From assembly GCF_003696345.1 (NCBI RefSeq), contig NZ_RFLX01000021.1, positions 1 through 64,000 on the forward strand: a DNA stretch of 64,000 bases. The letters are read 5' to 3'. Both the position numbers and the translations under genes were made by a program. The notes below the pieces were generated by a model, which worked only from the letters and a program-made list of their open reading frames with translations, was not told the origin of the DNA and ran no database searches. Each line of letters starts with the position of its first letter. The first letter of the stretch is position 1. This document shows, in pieces, positions 1 through 9,668 of this stretch. Origin of the DNA: Teichococcus wenyumeiae (GTDB taxonomy: Bacteria; Pseudomonadota; Alphaproteobacteria; Acetobacterales; Acetobacteraceae).

Positions 1-407
1 AGGTCAGCCATGGCAGCACCTCCGACGCCATGGAATCACAGCAAGATCAAAGCTCAAGAGGCTCATTAATAGGTCCTGAGCCTGGATCACAGACTGCTTG
101 GGCAGGCAGTTTATTCACCGGGAACCAACCGTGGCTTAAAATCGTAATCTTCCGTGCCTGCTTGAACTGTCCTGCCTTACGTGCGGCGTAGAGAGATCTT
201 CTGGACCACCGCCATCCTCGCCATAGCCCTACTGATACCCAGGAGACGAGCAACCTCTTTGTAGAACGATCGAGATCTTGGTGCATAGCCAACACGATCT
301 CGTCTGGCCGGAGCTACCTTCCGCGCATGAGGCTGGCGAGAGGAGCAGGCTCTGGAGGCCAACGGAACGCGGAACTTGGCTTTGAACGAGGCACGCGCTT
401 GGCAAGC
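1..407. other. Upstream stretch without a supported gene
   Basis: No convincing coding region. On the minus strand, two overlapping frames between about 50 and 360 carry a short helix-turn-helix-like segment (KEVARLLGISRAMARM) followed by a stop. This could be the remnant of a regulator or transposase, but there is too little to name it. Confidence 0.3.
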
Positions 408-1100
408 TCAGGCTGGTCCTGGTGATGCTTCATTCATCCCGTCTGCTGCTCCATCCCTCAACTCCGACTTCTGAAGCGCGAACACCGCCGTGTAGAGCGC
501 CGGGTCTTTGACCTCGACCCCGAGCGCGGTAATAGCCTGCCCATGCCGTGACAGCGTTTGGCGGAGTGCCCCAGGGTCTGTCGCCTCAATCAGGAGAAGT
601 CCGGGAAAGCTCCCATCCCCACCCCGCAGCGCTTTCTCGTTCGTCGGTGTGCCGGAACCTTTCTGGTCCACTTCGAGCAGCCGGGCGGCGCAGACCCGGT
701 CTTCAGCCACCAGGGCTTCCAGCAGGGATTCCGCTCCGCCAGGCACCTGACCAAGGCGGAGCGGCAGGAGATGCGCGCCGCTCCCGATTCCGCGTATGGC
801 CCTCACGGGTCCACCGCCGCGGGCAAAGTTCCGCAGCCTTGGCATGATGCGTTGCGACCACGGCGTCGGCGCGTTCAGCCTAGCCAGGTAGGCAGGGCTG
901 GTCAGCACCTGGGGCTGCGCGAGATCGTAGAGGATCAGGTAGCGGCAGACCTCCGGCAGGGCGGCGCGGAACACCCGCGCCGCCTCGAAGCCGGGAATGC
1001 TGACCCGCTCGGTCGTATGTTCGCGTGTCAGCCAGTGCAGGTAGTCCGTCTCCTGCTCCGGCGTGACATCGCTCCAGATGGCAAGCATCGCATTGGCCAT
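408..1100 (-). CDS. Hypothetical protein with two ferredoxin-like (dimeric alpha/beta barrel) halves
   Basis: This 230-residue cytoplasmic protein has no signal peptide. The N-terminal half (about residues 1-110) has the W-x-D-V and H-W-x-x-x-E-H pattern seen in EthD-like and related dimeric alpha/beta-barrel proteins. The C-terminal half (about 115-215) looks like a second, more diverged copy with a long loop between strands. The ATG at 1100 is chosen because an AGGA lies about 8 bases upstream; longer reading of the frame runs into the neighbouring gene. It lies 26 bp downstream of a Bug binding protein and is probably the last gene of the aroQ-Bug unit. The fold is inferred from pattern; the function is unknown, possibly an enzyme or a small-ligand sensor. 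Confidence 0.6.
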   Translation of the reverse strand: MANAMLAIWSDVTPEQETDYLHWLTREHTTERVSIPGFEAARVFRAALPEVCRYLILYDLAQPQVLTSPAYLARLNAPTPWSQRIMPRLRNFARGGGPVRAIRGIGSGAHLLPLRLGQVPGGAESLLEALVAEDRVCAARLLEVDQKGSGTPTNEKALRGGDGSFPGLLLIEATDPGALRQTLSRHGQAITALGVEVKDPALYTAVFALQKSELRDGAADGMNEASPGPA

Positions 1101-1126
1101 GGCGCTATTCCTGTCCTTTGCGCCGC

Positions 1127-2140
1127 CTATTCCATCTTGATGTTGCGGCGGCGGATCAGGTCGCCCCAGCGCCGGGCCTCCTCGGCCTGGTAGGGTGGGA
1201 AGGCCTCGGACGTGCCTGCGTAGATGTCGATCGAGGCCGCATCGAGCCGCGCCTTGACTTCTGGCATGGCAAGGATCTCGCGGGCGGATGCAGAGAGCTG
1301 CCGCACGATCTCGGATGGCGTGCCGGCCGGCGCAAAGAAGCCGAAATCGTTGGTGGCGCGGTAGCCGGTCAGCCCGCACTCGGCGAGGGTCGGCACCTGG
1401 GGGACCTGAGGGCTGCGCCCGACACTGGTGACTGCCAGCGCGCGCAACTCGCCCGATTGGATATAGGGAATGGCTGTCACGGTGTCGATGAAGCCGAGAT
1501 TCGCCTCACGCGCGATGACCGCCTGCACCTGCAGCCCGCCGGAGCGATAGGCAACGTGCAGCATCTCCGTCCCCGACATGTCGAGCATCAGTTCGGGCGC
1601 GAGATGGGCGATGGTGCCCGCACCAGCCGAGGCGTAGGTGAGCTTTCCCGGCTGCGCCTTCGCCGCGGCGATCAGGTCGGCATAGGTCTTGATGTCGCTG
1701 GAGGAATGCACGCAGACGAACATGGCGTTGCCCGCCAGCAGGCTGATCGGCGCGAAACCCTTGTCGCTGTCGTAGGGCAGCTTCTCGAACAGGAACGGCG
1801 CGAGGGCGAAGGTGCCGGTGGGGGAGACGCCGAGGGTATAGCCGTCGGGCCGCGCGCGGGCCACGGCGCCATGGCCGAGCGTGCCGCTGCCCCCGGCACG
1901 ATTCTCCACCACGAAGTTGCCGTTCAGCTTGGCCGAGAGGTGCTGCGCCAGCAGGCGGGCCACGAAATCGGTGGAGCCGCCCGGCGCGAAGGGCACGATG
2001 ATCGTGACGGCCCGGTTCGGGTATCCCTGGGTCTGGGCCCGGGCTGCGCCTCCTCCGACGAACGGCAGCGCGCCGATGCCGCACAGGCCCATCAGCAGCC
2101 CGCGCCGGCGCACCAGCTGGCCGTTTGCATCCTCGTGCAT
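1127..2140 (-). CDS. Bug/TctC family tripartite tricarboxylate transporter substrate-binding protein
   Basis: A 337-residue periplasmic solute-binding protein. The N-terminus has consecutive arginines (RRR) before a hydrophobic stretch ending in ARA, so export is likely by the Tat or Sec route. The family hallmark follows: YPNRAVTIIVPFAPGGSTD at the start of the mature protein, then NRAGGSGTLG and the A-x-PDGYTL motif. Family members bind carboxylates such as citrate or aromatic acids and normally feed a TctAB membrane pair, which is not present here. A GGGAGA ribosome site precedes the ATG. The gene lies 53 bp downstream of the aroQ-like gene and 26 bp before the alpha/beta-barrel gene, suggesting one transcript. 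The ligand cannot be read from sequence. Confidence 0.9.
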   Translation of the reverse strand: MHEDANGQLVRRRGLLMGLCGIGALPFVGGGAARAQTQGYPNRAVTIIVPFAPGGSTDFVARLLAQHLSAKLNGNFVVENRAGGSGTLGHGAVARARPDGYTLGVSPTGTFALAPFLFEKLPYDSDKGFAPISLLAGNAMFVCVHSSSDIKTYADLIAAAKAQPGKLTYASAGAGTIAHLAPELMLDMSGTEMLHVAYRSGGLQVQAVIAREANLGFIDTVTAIPYIQSGELRALAVTSVGRSPQVPQVPTLAECGLTGYRATNDFGFFAPAGTPSEIVRQLSASAREILAMPEVKARLDAASIDIYAGTSEAFPPYQAEEARRWGDLIRRRNIKME

Positions 2141-2193
2141 CGTAGTCTCCCTGTCTTTGCTTGTTGTTTCTTGTTTGGCGCCGGGCGATGCCC

Positions 2194-2628
2194 TCAGCCG
2201 AGGAGGTCTTGCATGGAGCGGACGGCCGTCGCGTAGCCGCGGGCACCAAGCCCGGCGATGACAGCCGTCGCCACGCTGGAGACAAGCGAGCGGTGGTAGA
2301 TCGCCTCCCGCCGGTGGATGTTCGAGATGTGCAGCTCGATGATCGGCCGGCCGAACATCTTCAGCGCATCGAGCACCGGAATGGAGGTGAAGGTCAGCCC
2401 GGCCGGGTTGATGACGATGCCGGCGGCGTCGCCGTCCGTCGCCTCATGGATCCACTCCACGAGCTGCCCTTCCCAGTTTGTCTGCCGGAAGACCACCGTG
2501 TCAGCCCCTGCGGCCTCGCGGCACATGGCCTCCACTTCGGCAAGCGTGGTGTGGCCGTAGATCTCGGGCTCGCGTTTGCCGAGCCGGTTCAGGTTCGGGC
2601 CGTTCAACACATGGATGATGCGGTTCAC
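2194..2628 (-). CDS. Type II 3-dehydroquinate dehydratase family protein with changed substrate-site residues
   Basis: The 144-residue length and motifs are those of AroQ, which removes water from 3-dehydroquinate: GPNLNRLGKREPEIYG at 10-25, QTNWEGQLVEWIH at 49-61, NP at 74-75 and ELHISNIHRRE at 98-108. The catalytic arginine (R19), tyrosine (Y24), asparagine (N74), glutamate (E98) and histidine (H100) are all present. Two ligand-contacting positions differ from the classical enzymes: the histidine of the THTS motif is F80, and the second arginine after the IHxRE motif is Y111. The gene leads a Bug-containing operon, which suggests a catabolic rather than biosynthetic role. It may act on a related hydroxy acid. 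Family assignment is sure; substrate is not. Confidence 0.85.
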   Translation of the reverse strand: MNRIIHVLNGPNLNRLGKREPEIYGHTTLAEVEAMCREAAGADTVVFRQTNWEGQLVEWIHEATDGDAAGIVINPAGLTFTSIPVLDALKMFGRPIIELHISNIHRREAIYHRSLVSSVATAVIAGLGARGYATAVRSMQDLLG

Positions 2629-2730
2629 CGTGGGTGCTTCCCGGCTGGATTGAAACAGTGCACGGCGTTTCCTCCTCGTTCGGCCTCATCTCGGCGCAGA
2701 AACAAGTCAGAGTCAACCGATATTGATAGA

Positions 2731-2740
2731 ATCATATGAT
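2731..2740. promoter_or_regulatory. Short perfect palindrome in the divergent aroQ/GntR promoter region
   Basis: ATCATATGAT is a perfect 10-bp palindrome in an AT-rich patch of the 189-bp space between the aroQ-like gene and the GntR regulator. It is a candidate half or core of the regulator's operator. No binding site has been shown. Confidence 0.35.
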
Positions 2741-2817
2741 GATGCAGGTAAAAGCAGCTATTTGACCCGAATGCGGCCCCGTGGGATGACCGACAGGCGA
2801 CCGGAGCTGGAGGCGAC

Positions 2818-3576
2818 ATGGAAGACAGTTCGATTGGCGAGGCCGCCTACCGCCGCATTCGCTCGGACATCGTCTTCGGCCGACTGGCACCGGGCCAGCG
2901 GCTGGGCCTGGACAGGATGCGCGAGGCCTATGGTGCCAGTATCAGCACTCTGCGGGAGCTCCTGAGCCGCCTGGCCTCGGAAGACCTGGTGGTGGCGGAA
3001 GGTCAGCGCGGCTTTGAGGTGGCGCCTGTCTCGGCCGCGGACCTGAGGGAGGTCGCGGCACTTCGCTTGTTGCTCGAAACCCACGCGCTGGAGCAGTCCT
3101 TCGCGGCGGGGGAGCTGGACTGGGAAGGCGGCGTGGTGTCCGCGCACCACAAGCTCGCGGCGCTGGAGCGCAGCCTCCTGGCGGGTGAGCCAGCCGATGC
3201 GGCCCTCTGGAAGCGTTATGACTGGGAATTCCACCACGCCCTGATCGCCGCCTGCGGCTCCCGGACCCTCCTGAAGGCGCATGCCGCGGCCTACGACCGC
3301 TACCTGCGCTACCAGATGGTCGCGGTGGTGTTCCGTGGAGAAGTGGCGGCCGACGAGCACCGCAAGCTACTCGACGCTGCTCTGGCCCGGGACGCCGCCA
3401 CGGCGCGGGAAGTGTTGCGCGGCCATATCGACGGCTGTGTCGCGCAGGTGCTGGACACGGGCGGGCTGGATGCCTTTGCCCCGGGATGTTCTCCTGCCAG
3501 GGCAGGGGCCAGCCCTCCGCAAGGCGCGGTGCCGAGGAGAACCTCCCGTCGCCGCGCCAGTTCAGCCTCGGGCTAG
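2818..3576 (+). CDS. GntR family transcriptional regulator, FCD type
   Basis: A 252-residue regulator. Residues about 8-70 form a winged helix (AAYRRIRSDIVFGRLAPGQR, then a recognition-helix region and an FEVAPVS wing end). An all-alpha FCD ligand domain follows, with an acidic residue in the LRLLLETHALE helix and the histidine-bearing segment EFHHALIAACGS. FCD domains bind small organic acids and often a metal. Here the start of the recognition helix has GASISTLRE in place of the usual V-S-R-x-P-V-RE. The C-terminal 40 residues (serine, arginine and proline rich) extend beyond the usual fold and may be unstructured. Divergent orientation suggests it controls the aroQ-Bug operon and itself. 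Confidence 0.88.
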   Translation: MEDSSIGEAAYRRIRSDIVFGRLAPGQRLGLDRMREAYGASISTLRELLSRLASEDLVVAEGQRGFEVAPVSAADLREVAALRLLLETHALEQSFAAGELDWEGGVVSAHHKLAALERSLLAGEPADAALWKRYDWEFHHALIAACGSRTLLKAHAAAYDRYLRYQMVAVVFRGEVAADEHRKLLDAALARDAATAREVLRGHIDGCVAQVLDTGGLDAFAPGCSPARAGASPPQGAVPRRTSRRRASSASG

Positions 3577-3869
3577 CGGCTCCGCATCGGCGGCTCTCTT
3601 GGCGCGCGAGGCCTAGCGGGTCGCGGCCGCGCTACTCATGGCAGGTTGGCTCTGATCGCCTTCACCCGCCGACCGCCGCCGCCATCGCAATGCCGCCTTC
3701 TGGGACGCTTCGGCGCCACCCGCCGAGGTCTCGGCCATGTCGGAGGCGCTGGCGCGATACCTCATCGCAGGCGCCACTGTGGTGAACCTGCTGTTCACAG
3801 GCCGACGGCAAGCCAGGCATGTCATGCCGGATGGGTGCTTGCCTCCTGCACAGGCGTCCTCTACGCAGG

Positions 3870-4045
3870 GCACGCCGGTTTCCGAGAGGAACTAACAGGG
3901 AATCCGCCTGAGGCCCGCAAGGGTCGAGGAAACGGAACTGCCCCCGCAACTGTAGGCGGCGAGCCCGATCCGAACACGCCACTGGGAGCAATCCCGGGAA
4001 GGCCGGATGGGGCGATGACCCGCCAGTCAGGAGACCTGCCGGCTT
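3870..4045 (+). ncRNA. Cobalamin riboswitch
   Basis: The leader contains the recognisable elements of an AdoCbl/cobalamin aptamer: a GGTTTCC-type entry near 3877, GAGGAACTAACAGGGAA at 3886-3902, the GGAAACGGAACTGCCCCCGC segment near 3927-3946, GGAGCAATCCCGGGAAGGCC near 3985 and the B12 box AGTCAGGAGACCTGCCGGC at 4025-4043. It ends about 40 bases before the first gene of a BtuFCD-type importer. The region just before the start (CCGGCGGGGTGTCCGGGGAGG) could pair and hide the ribosome site, which would fit translational control. In known cases bound cobalamin turns such genes off. Confidence 0.93.
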
Positions 4046-4086
4046 GTGCAACTGACTGACCGGCGGGGTGTCCGGGGAGGATGTCG

Positions 4087-5127
4087 ATGTTCTGTTTGTC
4101 TCGCCCGTTGGGGCGATCCGTGGTGCTGCGTGCCAGCATCGTTGCGGCTGGCCTTGGCCTGCCGCTGTCCGGCGCCTGGGCCGAGCCCACGCGCTACCCG
4201 CTGACGGTGGAGAATTGCGGCCACACGCTGCGCTTCGAGGCCGCGCCGCGCAACGCCGTCACCATCGGCCAGTCGGCCACGGAGGTCCTTTATGCCCTTG
4301 GCCTTGGGGACCGTATGGCCGGCACGGCGCTGTGGTTCAACGATGTGCTGCCGGAGTTCAAGGCGCAGAACGACAAGGTTCCGCGCCTGGACAACAACGC
4401 GCCCAGCTTTGAATCCGTCATCAACAAGCGCCCGGGTCTGGTGGCCACGCAGTTCGAGTGGATGATCGGCCCGCAGGGCGTGGTCGGCACGCGCGAGCAG
4501 TTCCACGAGCTGGGCACGCCAACCTATGTCATGCCCGCCGACTGCGACGGCAAGAACAACCTGGTCGGTGCCGATGGCACCCGCACCGCGCCCTTCACCA
4601 CGGAATCGATCTACAAGGGCATCGCGCAACTGGCGCGGATCTTCGACCGGCAGGACCAGGGCAGCGCGCTGGCGGCGGACCTTCGGCGGCGGGAGGAAGC
4701 GGCGGTCGCGCGCGCCAAGGCTCTGGCCCTGCCGGATGCTTCGGCGGTCTTCTGGTTCTCCTCCGCCGACCTCGACCTCGACCCCTATGTGGCGGGACAG
4801 AAGGGCATACCGGGCTACATGATGCGGGCGCTGGGCCTGCGGAACGTGGTGCAGTCGGATGAGGAATGGCCCACCGTGGGCTGGGAGAGCATCGCGCGGG
4901 CCAATCCTTCCGTCATCGTCATCGCCCGCATGGACCGCCGCCGCTTCCCGGCCGATGACTTCGAGAAGAAGCTGGCCTTCCTGAAGTCCGACCCGGTGAC
5001 GCGGGAGACGGAGGCGGTGAAGCAGAACCGCATCGTTGTCATCGATGCCCATGCCATGCAGGCCACCATTCGTCTGGTGAGCGGCCTGGAGGCCCTGACG
5101 GACGCCATGGCCAAGCTGCGGCCGTGA
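4087..5127 (+). CDS. btuF: ABC transporter substrate-binding protein, BtuF/FecB-like (probable corrinoid or cobalt-chelate binding)
   Basis: A 346-residue periplasmic protein with a signal peptide ending in SGAWA and a Peripla_BP_2 fold. The N-terminal lobe begins with YPLTVENCGHTLRF and PRNAVTIGQSATEVLYALGL. The linker helix lies mid-protein, and the C-terminal lobe holds WPTVGWESIARANPSVIVI. The ATG at 4087 is preferred over the one at 4081 because GGGGAGG ends directly before 4081 and would be 6 bases from 4087. It is first in a four-gene operon under a cobalamin riboswitch, so a corrinoid ligand is the best guess. By sequence alone a siderophore or other metal chelate remains possible. 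Two cysteines (in ENCG and PADCDG) may form a disulfide. Confidence 0.85.
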   Translation: MFCLSRPLGRSVVLRASIVAAGLGLPLSGAWAEPTRYPLTVENCGHTLRFEAAPRNAVTIGQSATEVLYALGLGDRMAGTALWFNDVLPEFKAQNDKVPRLDNNAPSFESVINKRPGLVATQFEWMIGPQGVVGTREQFHELGTPTYVMPADCDGKNNLVGADGTRTAPFTTESIYKGIAQLARIFDRQDQGSALAADLRRREEAAVARAKALALPDASAVFWFSSADLDLDPYVAGQKGIPGYMMRALGLRNVVQSDEEWPTVGWESIARANPSVIVIARMDRRRFPADDFEKKLAFLKSDPVTRETEAVKQNRIVVIDAHAMQATIRLVSGLEALTDAMAKLRP

Positions 5128-6187
5128 TGCCGCAGATTCCGGCGGTGCGCCCGCTGGCACGCCTGCTCGGCCGCGTGGCGTTGCACGGGGCCTGGATCTC
5201 GGTGGCCCTGGCCGCCGCGGTCCTGGCCGGCGTCTGCATCGGGGAGACGGCCATCCCGCTCTCCACCGTCTGGCAGACCCTGGCCAATAAGCTGCTCGGC
5301 GCCGCCTATCCGCTGGACCGCATCGACCAGGGCATCGTCTGGAACTACCGCCTGACCCGCGCCATCGTGGCGGCCTGCTGCGGCGCGGGGCTGGCGGTCT
5401 CGGGCGTCATCCTGCAGTCGCTGCTGCGCAATGCGCTGGCCGATCCCTACCTGCTCGGCATCTCGGCCGGCGCCTCCACCGGCGCCGTGTTGGTGACGGT
5501 GGCGGGCCTGGGCGCCGGGGCCGTGTCGCTCTCCCTCGGCGCCTTCGGCGGCGCGCTGGCGGCCTTCCTGCTGGTGGCACTGCTGGCGCGGGCCTCCGGT
5601 GGTGGCATCGGGCCGCGCGCGGCCGGACAGATCGTGCTGGCCGGCATCGCGGGATCGCAGCTGTTCAATGCCTTGACGGCCTTCATCATCACCCGCTCCG
5701 CCAGCGCTGAGCAGGCGCGCGGCATCATGTTCTGGCTGCTGGGCAACCTCAGTGGCGCGCGCTGGGACAATGTGGGCCTGGCGGTGCCGGTGGCGCTGGG
5801 CGTCACGCTGCTCTGCCTCTGGCATGCGCGCGCCCTGGACGCCTTCACCTTCGGCACGGATTCCGCCACGGCGCTGGGCGTGCCGGTGCGGCGGGTGCAG
5901 ACGCTGCTGATCGGCTGCGCCTCGCTGGCCACGGCGGTGATGGTCAGCATCGTCGGCTCCATCGGCTTCGTCGGGCTGGTGGTGCCGCATGCGGCGCGCT
6001 TCATCGTCGGCGTGCGGCATGTGCGGCTGGTGCCGGCGGCGGCGCTGATGGGCGCGATGTTCCTGATCGCGGCGGATGTCATTTCTCGCATCGCCGTGAA
6101 GGGGCAGGTGCTGCCGATCGGCGTCGTCACCGCGCTGGTGGGCGCGCCGGTCTTCGCGCTGATCCTGGTGCGCCGGAAGCCGGCCCG

Positions 6188-6191
<4 letters not shown>
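5127..6191 (+). CDS. btuC: FecCD-family ABC transporter permease (BtuC-like)
   Basis: A 354-residue inner-membrane permease with about ten hydrophobic segments. It shows the FecCD signatures NYRLTRAIVAACCGAGLAVS, NALADPYLLGISAGASTGAV and GSIGFVGLVVPHAARFIVG. It forms the translocation pore with the ATPase encoded next. Its ATG overlaps the btuF stop codon by one base (TGATG), so translation is coupled; a GTG three bases upstream is a possible alternative. The family covers cobalamin, haem and iron-siderophore importers, and the riboswitch argues for corrinoids. Confidence 0.9.
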
Positions 6192-6952
<761 letters not shown>

Positions 6953-6962
6953 AAGACAATCC

Positions 6963-7397
6963 ATGCGACTGCTGCTTTTGCCCCTGCTGTTCCTTGCCAC
7001 CGCGGCCCATGCCGAGGTCCATGAGGTGAGGATGCTGAACCGCAATGAGACCGGCGGCATGGTCTATGAGCCGGACTACCTGCGCCTCCGGCCAGGGGAC
7101 CGCGTGAAGTTCATCGCGACCCACGTCACCCACAACGCGGCCACCATCCCGGCCATGCTGCCGGATGGCGCGGCGCCCTTCAAAGGCCGGATCAACGAGG
7201 AGATCGAGGTCACCTTCGACACGCCGGGCTTCTACGGCATCCAATGCATCCCGCATTATGCCATGGGCATGGTGATGCTGGTGCAGGTAGGCGACAAGCC
7301 CGCCGACGCCGCCACCATACCGGAGACCCTGCCTGCGCGGGTCAGGCAGCGCTTCGGCGAGATCATCGCCCGCGCCAGGCCGTCCGACGCGAGATAG
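6963..7397 (+). CDS. Pseudoazurin-like type 1 copper protein
   Basis: A 144-residue exported cupredoxin with signal peptide LLLLPLLFLATAAHA. The type 1 copper ligands are all visible: H57 in THNAATIP, then C95, H98 and M103 in QCIPHYAMGM, with the Cys-x2-His-x4-Met spacing of pseudoazurin. The C-terminal helix-rich tail (residues about 112-140) is also typical. Pseudoazurins shuttle electrons in the periplasm, usually to nitrite or nitrous oxide reductase. Here the gene follows the btuD-like gene by only 10 bases and appears to belong to the riboswitch-controlled operon, which is unusual. No denitrification gene is in view. Confidence 0.9.
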   Translation: MRLLLLPLLFLATAAHAEVHEVRMLNRNETGGMVYEPDYLRLRPGDRVKFIATHVTHNAATIPAMLPDGAAPFKGRINEEIEVTFDTPGFYGIQCIPHYAMGMVMLVQVGDKPADAATIPETLPARVRQRFGEIIARARPSDAR

Positions 7398-7840
7398 CCG
7401 CACGTAACGGCCACCGGCGATAACCACGCGTCCTCCGGACCGTGGCACTCGCCGCTGGCCAGTTCCATGGCGCCAGCAGGTGCAGGACCCCTTCTTCTGT
7501 TCCAGGCAGCCCGGCTTAATGGGGGCATCCACCTGCATGCCCAGGCATAATGTGTTCCGAAATTGCTGTGCTCTGGTTTGGGCAGCCGGTCTCGCCGCCC
7601 CCGGTCGGCAGCGGCGGTGACCGCTTATGGCAGCTTGGCCGTGGCGATGCCCATGTTCCGGCGCTGGCCCGAAACGCTGAACGGGGGCGCCGGTAGGTGA
7701 GTGGCGCTATGCTCGCCACCGGTGCGCATGGATCGGCGTTACCGTTGCTCCACCCTGCTTGGCGCTTTGGGTGCGTTGTGCCCGTCTTGGCGGTGCGAGG
7801 CCTCTCCAAGCCAAAGCCTGATCTCAAGGAGCCCAGCCGT
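7398..7840. other. 443-bp intergenic region upstream of fbp
   Basis: No coding region is supported here. The last bases hold the fbp ribosome site (AAGGAG near 7827). I could not identify a terminator or a clear promoter. Confidence 0.4.
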
Positions 7841-8854
7841 ATGCAACGTGTCACCTTGTCCCGGTTCCTCATCGAGCAGCAGCGCGAGGGCGGCCACCTG
7901 CCGCCCCAGCTTCGGCTGCTGATCGAGGTGGTCGCGCGGGCCTGCAAGGCCATCAGCTACACCATCAATAAAGGCGAGCTGGGGGGTGTGCTCGGCAGCC
8001 TCGGCCAGGAGAACGTGCAGGGCGAGGTGCAGAAGAAGCTGGACGTCATCGCCAACGACCTCTTGCTGGAAGCCAACGAGTGGGGCGGCAACCTCGCGGC
8101 CCTCGCCTCGGAGGAGATGGAGGCGATCCACCCGATCCCGAACCGTTATCCCAAGGGCGAGTACCTGCTGGTCTATGACCCGATCGACGGCTCCAGCAAC
8201 ATCGATGTCAACCTGAGCGTGGGCACCATATTCTCGGTGCTGAAGGCGCCGGAGGAGGCATCGGGGCGTGAGGTCACGGAAGCCGACTTCCTGCAGGCCG
8301 GACGGCACCAGGTGGCGGCGGGCTACGCCATCTACGGGCCGCAGACGACGCTGGTGCTGACCTTCGGCAAGGGCGTGTTCGGCTTCACCCTGGACCGCGA
8401 AGTGGGCTCCTGGGTGCTGACCCAGTCCAACATCACCATCCCCGCCGACTATCGCGAGTTCGCCGTCAACATGTCCAACCACCGGCACTGGGCACCCGAG
8501 GTTCAGCGCTACATCCAGGATTGCATGGCCGGAAAGGATGGCCCGCGTGGTGAGGACTTCAACATGCGTTGGACCGGCTCCATGGTGGCCGATATCCAGC
8601 GCATCCTGACCCGTGGCGGCATCTTCCTGTATCCCTGGGACGCGCGGGAGCCAGGCCGGGCAGGCAAGCTGCGGCTGATGTATGAAGCCAATCCACTTGG
8701 CATGATCATTGAGCAGGCAGGCGGCGCGGCCACCGATGGCACTGTCCGCATTCTAGACATCGAACCGGTCGGACTACATCAGCGCGTCGCCGTCGTGATG
8801 GGCTGCCGGGAGGAAGTGGAGAAGGCCACCGGGTATTTCCGGGCGGCCCAGTAG
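7841..8854 (+). CDS. fbp: Fructose-1,6-bisphosphatase class I
   Basis: A 337-residue cytoplasmic enzyme that hydrolyses fructose-1,6-bisphosphate in gluconeogenesis or carbon fixation. The metal and phosphate site [13 protein letters not shown] sits near residues 110-122. [10 protein letters not shown], the [15 protein letters not shown] segment and the C-terminal [18 protein letters not shown] are also conserved family blocks. The ATG at 7841 follows AAGGAG by about ten bases; upstream in-frame codons encode no conserved sequence. The gene stands alone on the plus strand, with no Calvin-cycle genes around it. Confidence 0.95.
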   Translation: MQRVTLSRFLIEQQREGGHLPPQLRLLIEVVARACKAISYTINKGELGGVLGSLGQENVQGEVQKKLDVIANDLLLEANEWGGNLAALASEEMEAIHPIPNRYPKGEYLLVYDPIDGSSNIDVNLSVGTIFSVLKAPEEASGREVTEADFLQAGRHQVAAGYAIYGPQTTLVLTFGKGVFGFTLDREVGSWVLTQSNITIPADYREFAVNMSNHRHWAPEVQRYIQDCMAGKDGPRGEDFNMRWTGSMVADIQRILTRGGIFLYPWDAREPGRAGKLRLMYEANPLGMIIEQAGGAATDGTVRILDIEPVGLHQRVAVVMGCREEVEKATGYFRAAQ

Positions 8855-8929
8855 CGCGATGCTTGCGGGGCAAGCGCCAGTTCAGGACAGGAGATCCTGG
8901 TCCGGCAGGTGCTGCTGCGGTTCGATACC

Positions 8930-9540
8930 TCAAGGCATCCTGCTGCCGATACCCTCCTCAGCTTCGGCATCGGCTGCAGCCTGGGCCCGGAGGGCGACGC
9001 CAAAGCGGCGCCGGTATTCGACCGGTGCCAGACCCGTCCAGCTTGCGGAAGGCGAATGGGTCGCCGTAGCCGGTCTGCCAAGCGATCTGTTCCACCGGCC
9101 GGCGCGTCAGTTCCAGCGCCTCCCGTGCCTTGGCGATGCGGATCTGCTGCCCGTACTCTGTCGGGCGGAGGCCGGTGGCCTTCTTGAAGCGGCGCAGGAG
9201 GGTGGTTTCCTCCAACTCCGCGCGGGCTGGCAGTCGGTTGCCTGCAGCCAGTGCTGCACCGCCAGGATCGCCCGGTCGCCATGGTCTAGCCTGGGGATGA
9301 ACCGCCCATAGGGCCGCTGCGCCCGGCCCGACGGGTCGATGAGCAGAAAGCACGACGTATCCAGCATCACGCTCGGCCCGAGTAGGCGTTCGACCAGCGT
9401 CAGGCCAAGGTCCGTCCAGGCCAGGATGACCCCGCAGTGATGATGTCGCCATCATCGATCAGCATGCGGTCGGTATCGACCCGGACTGAGAGGTGCCTCG
9501 ACTGGAGCTGAGCTACCGGCCTGTTCCAGGCGAGAGCGCA
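8930..9540 (-). pseudogene. Remnant of a GlxA-type AraC family regulator
   Basis: Joining three minus-strand frames gives a continuous GlxA-like regulator C-terminus. It starts with [10 protein letters not shown] (9470-9430), continues with [20 protein letters not shown] and [15 protein letters not shown] (9430-9290), then the AraC helix-turn-helix [18 protein letters not shown] and TGYGDPFAFRKL, and ends with TGLAPVEYRRRFGVAL and a stop at 8930. Frame changes fall near 9430, 9230 and 9035. The N-terminal DJ-1/PfpI-like domain is missing upstream of about 9540. Frameshifts plus truncation mark it as non-functional unless the read contains errors. Confidence 0.8.
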
Positions 9541-9611
9541 TCGGCTAATTCAAGATTCTGTTTATAAAGGACCTTTTTATGTCTGCACACCGTTACGCTC
9601 GCGGTCTATGC

Positions 9612-9633
9612 TAATGCGATGCATTCTCATATT
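9612..9633. promoter_or_regulatory. Candidate Fur-type iron box
   Basis: AATGCGAT-GC-ATTCTCAT at 9613-9630 is an imperfect inverted repeat resembling Fur boxes that contain ATTCTCATT. It lies about 40 bp before the TonB-dependent receptor, where iron control is expected. It was judged by eye. Confidence 0.45.
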
Positions 9634-9668
9634 ATCCGCTCCCAGAATCGTCAAATGGGGCTGCTTTT

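Noticed and set aside
47-362. Helix-turn-helix-like segment on the minus strand
   Set aside because: It is spread over two short frames with stops and lacks a ribosome site. It may be a remnant, but no family can be named.
7841-8854. Fructose bisphosphatase as part of a Calvin-cycle cluster
   Set aside because: No RuBisCO, phosphoribulokinase or cbb regulator is nearby, so a gluconeogenic role is simpler.
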